From assembly GCF_047237965.1 (NCBI RefSeq), contig NZ_JBDFLX010000001.1, positions 3,348,001 through 3,412,000 on the forward strand: 64,000 nucleotides of DNA. The letters run 5' to 3'. Of this stretch, positions 35,923-45,800 are shown one piece after another. The position numbers were made by a program, and so were the translations under genes. Under the pieces are notes generated by a model, which had not been told where the DNA came from, did no database searches, and saw only the letters and a program-made list of their open reading frames with translations. The first letter of the stretch is position 1, and every line of letters starts with the position of its first letter. The DNA is from Noviherbaspirillum_A sp047237965 (lineage in GTDB: Bacteria > Pseudomonadota > Gammaproteobacteria > Burkholderiales > Burkholderiaceae_D).

Positions 35923-36612
35923 ATGTCCAGCCTCAGACCCTCGTTCAAGGAAGTGCTGATCCATACCATGTGGGCCAAGTCGCTGACGCCGGCGCAGATG
36001 GCGCGGGTGGAAGCCGACATGATCGAGCGCGACATCCCCGCCGGCGGCTATGCCTGCCGCAAGGGCGATCCGGTGGAGCACTGGATGGGCGTGACCGACG
36101 GCCTGTTGAAGATGAGCAGCGTTTCGCCGGAAGGCAAGACCGTGACCTTCACCGGCATGCTGGCCGGCGGCTGGTTCGGCGAAGGTTCTCTGCTCAACAG
36201 CGAGCACCGCAAGTACGACGTGGTGGCGCTGCGCGACAGCCGCCTGGCCCTGATGCCGCGCGCCACCTTCCAGTGGCTGCTCGACACCAGCATCCCGTTC
36301 AACCGCTTCCTGCTGAACCAGCTCAATGCCCGGCTCGGCCTGTTCATCTCGCTGGTGGAATATGACCGTATGCTGGAAACCGACGCCCGCGTCGCCCGCT
36401 GCCTGGCATCGCTCTTCAATCCCTACCTGAACCCGATCGCCAGCCGGCAGCTGCAGATTTCGCAGGAGGAAATTGGCTATCTGTGCAGCACCTCGCGGCA
36501 GCGGGCAAACCAGGCGCTGCAATTGCTGGAGCGCGAGGGTTTGCTGAAGGTGGAGTATGGCGGGGTGACCATTCTGGATATGGATGGGCTGCGCGGATTT
36601 CAGGCCTCCTGA
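35923..36612 (+). CDS. Crp/Fnr family transcriptional regulator
   Basis: 229 residues: cyclic-nucleotide-type effector domain (about 25-140, with GGWFGEGSLLNSEHRKYDVVAL) and a C-terminal winged helix (ISQEEIGYLCSTSRQRANQAL, about 175-195). The iron-sulfur cysteines of FNR are absent, and the phosphate-binding Arg-Ser pair of CRP is not evident, so the effector is unknown. I choose ATG 35923 (MSSLRPSFKEVLIHTMW); the longer in-frame start lies in the divergent gene. Divergent orientation from the acyl-CoA ligase/transport operon suggests it controls that operon. Confidence 0.88.
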   Translation: MSSLRPSFKEVLIHTMWAKSLTPAQMARVEADMIERDIPAGGYACRKGDPVEHWMGVTDGLLKMSSVSPEGKTVTFTGMLAGGWFGEGSLLNSEHRKYDVVALRDSRLALMPRATFQWLLDTSIPFNRFLLNQLNARLGLFISLVEYDRMLETDARVARCLASLFNPYLNPIASRQLQISQEEIGYLCSTSRQRANQALQLLEREGLLKVEYGGVTILDMDGLRGFQAS

Positions 36613-36775
36613 ATCAAGACGGACGTGACTGAGACTTGATCTTCGCGGCAACTGAAAAGCTTGCTCAACTGTCCCCGCCAGATGCGGCAAAGCTGCAATT
36701 ACACGACCGCATTGAAGCGTGTTGGCCCTGGCTATGTCCTGAACAGTAATCCAGGCAGGCACCATGGGTACGCTG

Positions 36776-36801
36776 CCGACCCCGGTCAGGCCCGGGATCG
36801 G
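36776..36801 (-). terminator. Hairpin after the RTX gene
   Basis: 10 bp stem CCGATCCCGG / CCGGGGTCGG on the minus strand (one G-T pair) with a six-base loop, 14 bases after the RTX stop. No U-tract follows, so this is a candidate transcript end or processing structure only. Confidence 0.4.
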
Positions 36802-36814
36802 CGTAACGCAATTA

Positions 36815-39800
36815 CTACTTCCAGCTTGCGGCCAGCACGGGTGCCAATGCTGCCTGGTACGCCGGCGGTAGGGTGGTTTGGCCGGGGAGGGGAGGCGAGA
36901 ATGCTGCCATGGCTTGTACTAGCTGGTCGACCTGGGAGTCAGCCAGCAGCTTGCCATCATAGGTACGGAATCGCTCGACATGCTGGGCATTTTCCAAAGG
37001 CGAACCCTTGGACCAGAAATCCCATTTTTCGATCGTCATGGTGTCATTGCTGCCAATGATGCCGATTTCCAGGTCCCAGCGATTTGTCTTCCTGAACCAC
37101 AGTTGATTAATGCTGATGCCGGCGCCCATCTGCAATGTGTCGCTGTTCCCGGTAGTGGAGTCGAAATCATTGATTCTGTCCGCCCCCATGCCGCGGTACA
37201 TCATGTAGGTATCGTTGCCAGTTCCGCCATCAAGTTTGTCATTGCCCGCGCCACCATCCAGCAGGTCATTGCCTGCTTCGCCGTACAGCACATCGGCACC
37301 GGCTTCGCCATAGAGCGAGTCATTGCCGCCCCGACCGTTAAGGGTATCGTTACCTCCCTGACCACGCAAAACCTCCCCTTTTTCCGTGCCGTTGAGCACG
37401 ACAGGCGCTATTTCGACATTGAGCCTGAATGCTGATACTGTAGTGCCGCCCTTGCTGTCATTAGCCATAATGCGCAGGTCGAGCGGTTCCAGGTTTGGCG
37501 GCGTGCCGCGCAGGGTGCGGGTTCCGGGAACGAATGTCAGCCAGGCAGGCAACGGTTTGCCATTCGCCATGCTCGCCGAGTAACTAAGCACGTCAGCACT
37601 GTCCACATCCTGGAACGTTTTCTCCGAAACGATCAGCTCGAACGGCTTCCCCTGAAAGGCGGTCTGATTGGAAACAGGGGCAATCAGCAGGGGCGCGTGG
37701 TTTTCATTGGCAATTGCCTGCACGGTTGAGCGCAGTGCTTCGTACTTGCCCGAGAGCGTGGTCTGCCCCGTGGGGGGAGGACCATAGCTCGCCATTGACT
37801 GCGCCAGCCGGTCAAGCTGACTGTCGAGCAGCACCTTGCCGTCCGCTGTCCTGATGCGCTCGATGCGTTGCGTGTTTTCCGAGGTCGATCCTCTTCCAAA
37901 ATCCCACTTCTCTATCGTGATCGTGTCATTGCTGCCAATGATGCTGATTTCAAGGTCCCACGTATTTACCTTCCTGAACCACAACTGATCAATGCCTATC
38001 CCCGCGCCCAGTTGTAGCGTGTCAGTATTTCCGGCGGTGTAATCGAAGTCGCTAATCCGGTCCATGCCCATGCCACGGTAGACCAGGTAGGTGTCATTGC
38101 CGATACCGCCATCCAGCAGGTCATTGCCGGCGCCGCCATCCAGCAGGTCATTGCCATAGCCGCCGTAAAGCTGGTCGGCACCGGCTTCACCGTACAACAT
38201 GTCATCGCCGCCATTGCCATAAAGCGTGTCGTCGTTGCCCTTGCCATGAATGATGTCGGCATTTTCAGTACCCTTGGCCAGAACGGGAGGTACTGCCACC
38301 GTAATATCGAATGTGCCACTGGCGGCCTTGCCCTTGTTGTCAGCTGCGGTGATACGGATGCTGACAACACCAACGGATGGCGGCGTGCCGCTGAATGTGC
38401 GTGTTGCCGGATCAAATGACAGCCATGAAGGCAGTGGTGCGCCACCTGCAGTGCTTGCGACGTAGCTGAGCGTGTCCTTGCTATCCACATCCGTGAAAGC
38501 ATCGTTGGCAAAGCTGAATTGAAACGGCTTGCCTTGCAGGGCACTCTGCTGGGGCACCGGCGTGGCCAGGACTGGCGCGTGGTTTTCACTGGCGATTGCC
38601 AGAATGGCTTGACGCAATTCGGGATAAGGATTGCCGGTTTGGCCATTGGACGGGGGCGTGTAGGCCGCCATGGCGTTGGTCATGCGGTCGATCTGGGTAT
38701 CCAGCAGCACCAGGCCATCAGCCGTTCTGAACTGCTCGATGCGTTGAACGCCTTCCCAGCCGGGTCCCTTGCGCCAGTATTCCCATGACCGTATCGTCAT
38801 GCGATCTTCCGTGCCGATGATGCCGATGTCCAAATCCCACAACCCGTTTCTCTTGAACCAAAGCTGATCGATACCGATGCCAGCGCCAATTTGCAGCATA
38901 TCGATATTGCCCGGCGTGGTGTCAAAGTCATCGATGATGTCCTGACCCATGCCGCGGTATAGGAAGTAGGTGTCGTTGCCGCTGGCGCCGTTGAGACTGT
39001 CGTCCCCGGCGCCGCCATCGAGTTTGTCATTGCCAGCGCCGCCAAAGAGCTTGTCGGCGCCATCCTGGCCATAGAGCAGGTCATCGCCGTCATCGCCGTA
39101 CAGCACATCGTCTCCGTCCGCACCGCGAATGATATCCACGCCTCGCGTGCCAGTCAGCGTATCGGCTCCCGCCGTGCCGTCTATTCCTGGCAAGGTTGAT
39201 ACCGGCGGGCCGGTAAACAGCGGCGCCTCGATGTAGAGGCCAAAGGCCATGTTCGCTGTTGCGCCAGCATTGTCGGTGGCGGTGATGCGCAGGTTCAATG
39301 TGCCTGTGCCGGGAGGCGTGCCGGAAAGCTTGCGCAAGACGGGATCAAAAATCAGCCAGCTCGGCAAAGGACCGCCATCGTTCAAGGATGCTGCATAGCG
39401 TAAAACGTCCTTAGCGTCAGGGTCGGTAAATGTGTCCTGCGGCAGGACCAGTTGAAAAGCCTTCCCTTTTTGAAGCTTCTGGTCTGCAACCTTTGCAACT
39501 GCGCGCGGCGCATGATTGACATGCTGGACGTTGAGCTTGAAGCTAGCTGTAGCGCTTGCACCCGCCTTATCCGTGGCCGTGACCGCGATATCGATTTCGC
39601 CAAGCGCATCAGCTCCGGGTTTTGCGCTGAATGTACTGGTTGCCGTGTTGAAGCTCAGCCAGTCCGGCAGCTTGCCGCCTCCTTTCAGCGTCGCGGTGTA
39701 TGCCAGCGCGTCTCCGGCGTCGATGTCGATGAAGGTATTGGCCGGCAAGGCATATTGAAACATGGCATCTTCATTAGCCTGCTGTGCCGCCAGGGGCTTA

Positions 39801-42800
39801 TTGAGCAGGGGGGCATCGTTAACGTTGGCGACCGTGATCAGGAATTCGCTTCTTCTGATCGACGTTCCCGGTCCCGCGGTGGCTACCTTTACCGTCAACG
39901 CACCAACATCGGCATTGCCAGGCGTTCCCTCGAATGTGCGTGTGAGCGGGTCAAACTTCAGCCAGGCCGGCAAGGCGCCGCCGTTGGCCAGGGTGGCAAT
40001 CAGCGGCAGCGCCGTGCCGTCCAATTGGGTGAAGGCCAGGGCTGGCAGGCCAAAGCGCACCCACTTGTCCTCGGTGACCAGCTGGTTTTGCAAGGCATCG
40101 AAGCTGGATGGAATCCGCCCCACGCGCTGCTCGATGTCGGCCGCCTGCCATACGGTGCCGTCGGCAAAGGCGATTCTTTCAATGGCATTTCCTGTGGCGG
40201 CGGACCACGGCGCCTCGATCTGCTCGCCGTTAACCAGTCTCAGCCGCAAGCCAGCGCTTGTTCGGTCCACCAACACATCATTGGCAGTGATGCCGGGCAT
40301 CAGTGCAATGGTGTCCACCCCGCCAGCACTGCCAGCGGTTTCAACAATGACGTCCTGGCCGTCTCCGGCGCCGAAACGGTAAGTGTCATTGCCCGCGCCG
40401 CCATTGAGGATATCGCGGCCGCCGCGGCCTTGTAATACGTCATCGCCGTCGCCGCCATTGAGGAAATTGTCGCCGTCATTGCCTGTCAGCCGATTGTTCT
40501 GCGCGTTTCCCGTCCCTTGGATGGCTGCCTTGCCGGTGAGTTCGAGGTTTTCGAGGTTGGCGCCCAGTGTGTAGGAGACGGATGAGCGCACCGTGTCCTC
40601 GCCACTGTCGGCCGATTCGATCACTCTGTCGGCGCTGTCGTCGACGATATAAAGATCGTTGCCAAGGCCGCCAAGCATCGTATCCGCGCCCGCGCCGCCG
40701 TCCAGCGTATTGGCCGCGCTATTGCCGGTGATGCGGTTGTCCAGGCCATTGCCGTTGCCATTGATGGCATCATTGCCCGCCAAGATCAGCGCCTCGACTT
40801 CGCCTGGCAATTGGTAACTGACGGTGGACTTGACCAGGTCGAACCCGCCGCCAGCGACTTCGATGATACGGTCTCCTGCATTGTCCACCAGATAGGTATC
40901 ATCACCGCTGCGGCCTTCCATGGTGTCGGCGCCAGCGCCGCCATCGATCAGATTGCCGCCAGCGTCGCCGGTCAACATATCAGCGCCAGCGCCACCGCTG
41001 ATTTGGGGCGCCGCTGGTGGCGGCAACTGGAAGTGCATGACTGGAGCCACTGGCGCGCCTACAGGAAAAACCAGTGTGGGTGCTGGTGTTTCGGCCGGCA
41101 GCACGGTGGCATTCGGGTTTCCTGCGAACAGGAAGTGCGATGCATTCAGGCTCGCGGGTTCGATGCCCAACAGGTCCACCGATACTGTCTTGCCGTCGAT
41201 GGTGGCCGACACCCGGGTAATGAACCGGTTAAGTGTCTTGCCTATCTTGAGCTGGCTAAAACCGGTCAGGCCCTTGATCATGCTCAGGTCGATGCGGTCC
41301 TTGCTGGGATCAAAATCCTTGATCAGGTTATAGCCGACCATGTAGGTGTCAATGAAGCCAGCTTGTGGCAAGCCGCTGTTATCGGGCATGAGCACGAAGC
41401 GATCCATGCCGCCGCCACCTATCCGCACGCCGATGTCCATCTTGCCGGACATGTCGATGCGACCCTGATCGCCATCAAGCAGCAGGATATCGTCGCCCTC
41501 GCCGCCATCGAGAAAGTCCTGGCCTGCACCACCCGAGAGCAGGTCGTTGCCGTCGCCGCCGTACAGGATGTCATCCCCGTCCAAGCCATACAGGAATTCG
41601 TCACCGGCGCCGCCTTTGAGCGCATCGTTGCCGGTCGTGCCATCAAAGCGTGTCTGGACAGGCGCGATCAAGGGCAGGGACGACTGCCATGCCGCCATGC
41701 TGCTGGCATCATCGAAGAAGCGGAACCGGGCCGCATCGATCGTACTGACTTGTTGATTGCGTAGCCACAGGATCTGGCCATCTCCAAGATCGACCCGCAC
41801 ATCGGCACCAACCTGGCTGCGCGTGAGCCTGGCGAAGTCAAGCTTGCCAAAACCAATTAGCGCAATCATGTCGCGCCCCTGAGCCATATCTTCCTGTCCA
41901 GCATCGAGAATGATGTCAACCGCACCGCTCTTCTTGCGAATGACGAACAGGTCGGCACCGGCGCCACCCGCAAGCGTGTCATTGCCAAGCCCGCCATCCA
42001 GGGTGTCATTGCCGCCACCGCCCCGCAGCGTGTCGTTGCCTTGTCCGCCTGCCAGCAGGTTGGCGAGCCCGTTGCCGATCAGGGTGTCATCGAATTCCCC
42101 GCCTATCGCATTGGCCACGGCTTGCGGGTTGGTCATGGTCAGGTCTGCGCCAGCAAGCCTTGCCTTGCCCACGCTCAGGTCGATGGTGCTGCCGCTGCTG
42201 ATGGCGGCTGCATTGATGGTGGCGCCAGCGCCCGGGGCAACGGTGAGCACGTTGCGGCCGGCCTGTTTGGAAAGCTGGGCGTACTCATTGGTGTAGACAT
42301 ACTGCACAGGCGCGCTGCTTGCCGATCCATACACATTCATGCTCCAGCTGTTGAGCGTGCCGGTGGCGCCGCTGACGGCATCGGTCACGCGCAGCGTCCA
42401 TGTGCCTTGCGGGGACTCGCCCCGCAACAGCGCGGAATCAAGCACGAAGCTGAGCCTGCTGGAATCCCTGAACAGCGCGTCGCCGCGATCGCTGGCCTGG
42501 CCCGGCGCCTTGCCCGGGCGGTTCACCAGCACCGACTCGGTGCCGGATGGCGAGCGCAATGTCACCACAAGATCACCCGGATTGGCATGCGTAATATCGA
42601 GCAGCACCTCTACATGCTCGATAACCAATGGTGCACTGTCGACAGTCAGCTTAGCCTCGGCGGCACTGCCATTGCCATCGGGGATCGCGAGGCCGATCTG
42701 GCCAGAAGCTGGCGGCGCGGCCAGGCGAACTTCATTGTAGGCAGTCTGCTGCGTGATCCAGCTTTCAGCCAGCCGCACCGCGGCGCGGGCGTCAACCTCG

Positions 42801-45800
42801 CCATAGCCGTAGTCATGCGATACATGCATGCCGCCGCCATTCCAGTTGCGGGCGCCATTGGTAGCCCAGGCCGTGCCGCTATCCTCGACCCGTGTTGCCG
42901 ACAGCGCCAGTATCTGCTGCACGTCCCGGTAACCGAGGTTCGGGTTGGCCTCCAGCATCAGCGCCACAATGCCCGACACAATGGGCGTGGCGAAGCTGGT
43001 GCCCTGCGCGGTCTGGGCGTCCGCGCCAAAGCTGCTGCCGCTGGCGTTGCGGATCAGTTGCGATGTGGAGGTGACATTGGAGCCCGGCGCAGACACCAGA
43101 ATGCTGGCCCCCGGACTGGAGAAGGGCTGGCCGCCAAATTGCAACGCGCCCAAGTCGGATGTGGCATTGATGGCGCCAACCACGATGCTGGAGCGGCTGT
43201 TGGATATGTTGGAGTAATTGGTGTTCCCGCCTTCAGCGCGATCATTGCCGCCCGCGCTGACGATGATGGTGCCCAGGCCGCCGCGGCCATCCCAGATGGC
43301 GTCGAGATAACTTTGCGCCATGATGCCTAGCCCCACCGGCACGAACCGCAGCCCGAAGTTGGTGGTGCCTCCCCAGCTATGATTGACCACGTCATAGCGT
43401 TGCATCTGGTCCAGTGCGGAAAAGTCCCCGCCATCGATCCAGTAGCCCGCCACGGTGGCGTCATAGGCAACGCCCACGCCGCCTTCGCCATTGTTGGCCG
43501 CTGCCATCACGCCCGCCACCAGGGTGGCATGGTTGCTGAACCTGTCCTGGCTGCCCTCGCCAGCCAGTCGGCCAGGTGTGGCATTGGCCAGCCAGAAGGG
43601 ATCGACATTGGCCTTCAGGTCGGAATGCCGGTAGTCGAAAATTTCCTTGGTCATCGCAAACGAGCCGCCCGGTTCGAACTGGGCGATGCGCACGCCCTTG
43701 CCGGTGTAGTCCTTCCATACCGGCAGGATGTTGGCCGCGGACAGATACCACTGGTCCACCGTCAAGGGGTCGCGCGGCATGTCGGGTGTTCTGAGATAAA
43801 CCGCGGCGCGCATGGTGGCTGTCTTGCCGGTGGCGCGGTCCACCACGTCGGTTGTCTCGCCGCCGCTGGCGTTGCCGACCGTATATTTGAAGCCCATGAT
43901 GCCGCCATAGCCGGATGCCGGCGTGAAGAGCACATCGCTATTGGCGGTCAGGGAGGCCGTGCCGCCCGTCACATCGTGCAGCGCCGTGATCTTCAACGCG
44001 GCGCCCTGGAAGCTGATGTCATTGGCCAGCAATTGTTTGCCGGCGATCAAATGCGGTTGGGTGCGATCGAAGGCGATGCCGGCGGCATCCCGGTCCAGCA
44101 CATCCCTGACAGGCAATGGGCTGGTCAGTCCATTGCCGCCGCTGCCGGGAATATCCACCAGGCCGACATCGCTGAAGTTCGCCTTCTCGACGCCGCGCAC
44201 GAAGTCGGTGCCGTCGCGCCCGGCTACCGTATCGGAAATCCAGATGCCGTCATCGCCCTTGCTGATGCGGTAGTCCGCAAAGCTGCCGGACAATTCGAGC
44301 ACGTCCACGCCATCGCCGCCATCGATGCGGTCGTCGCCATTGCCGCCGCGCAGGATATCGTTGCCGGCACCGCCCGAAAGCACATCGTCGTCCAGGCCGC
44401 CATCAAGCAGATCGTTGCCGGCGCCGCCCAGCAGGGTGTCGGCGCCGCGGCCGCCGCGCAGCACATCATTGCCGGCGCCGCCATCGAGATAGTCGTTGTC
44501 ATTCTCGCCGTCCATTGCATCGTTGGCCGAGCCGCCCACCAGAATGTCGCCACCGTCGCCGCCGCGCATGAACACGCTGCCACGGCCACCGCCGATGAAC
44601 ACATCCTTGCCCCTTCCACCCTGCGCGATTTCCACGCCGGCCTTGGTCATGTCGAGGGACACGCCCTTGTCGCCGATCACCTGCGCGATGTCCATGCCGG
44701 CACCGCCCTGGATATTGGCCTGCAGATCGTCGCTATCGATCAGCAGCACATCATTGCCAGCGCCGCCATCAAGGCGGTCGCTGCCCTGGCCACCCGCCAG
44801 CCAGTTGTTGCCCGCATCGCCAATCAGGGTGTCGTTGCCGGCGCCGCCAACGGCGTTGTTGACGCCCTTGGCCGCGAGGTCGATCCGTTCACCCTGCGCT
44901 GATCCGGCGACATAGGCCTTGAGCGCATCGTCGCTCTGCACCACCCGGCCCGTGCCGTCAGCGCGGCTGATGCTGCCCAGCGGATTGGCCAGGAAGTTGG
45001 CTGCCAGCGCTTCCCGCGTCACGCCCGACTGCACGAAGCTGCCACGGGCCAGCACCTCGTTGCCATCCCGTATTTCACCGGATTGCGCCTGGCTGGCCAG
45101 GTCGATGCGGCTGATGCCCAGCTCACTCATGGACTTGAGTTCGCTGCGTTCGCCGGCATCGAGTTCGCCGTCGCCATCGGTATCGATCCAGCTCTTGCCA
45201 TCCTGGTTGGCGTCGACCCATATCTTCACGCTGTTCCAGGCTGCATCGCGGCTGTCGAATTGTCGGTCGCCATTGCTGTCCAGGCTGGCCAGCGCGGCGA
45301 AGCCATTGGCATAGCGTTTTTCGCCGGGATTGCCGGCGCTGCCCGGCCTACCGCCAAAGTATTCAGACAGCAGCTCACTGCTGTTGCGGATGCGGCCATC
45401 GCCGTCGAGGTCTTGCACCACCAGTCCATCGGCGGCGCTGACCCAGCCGGTCTGTTCCCGCGAGCCGCCATCATTGTCGATATCGAACAGCACGCCGGAG
45501 GTGGTGAAGCTGGTCAGCCGCACGCCGTCGCCGTTCAGGTCCAGCACCAGCGGGTCAGTAGGCCAGGTGAACTGGGCTTGTGCATTGCCGATATTGAGCC
45601 AGCTGCCCAGGATATCCGGCAAGCTGTTAAAGAAACCGGTGCCCAGCATGCTCAGGTTGGTGCTCATGACCGGCGTGGCAAGGTTGCCGTTGCCGGGCCG
45701 GAAGTCATTTGAAAGAATCTGGGTATAGGCGGCTGCCGCGGTGTTGTCGACGTGGCCGAATTGGCTCTGGTTCTCGTTGAGGCGGCTGGCATCGGTGCCC

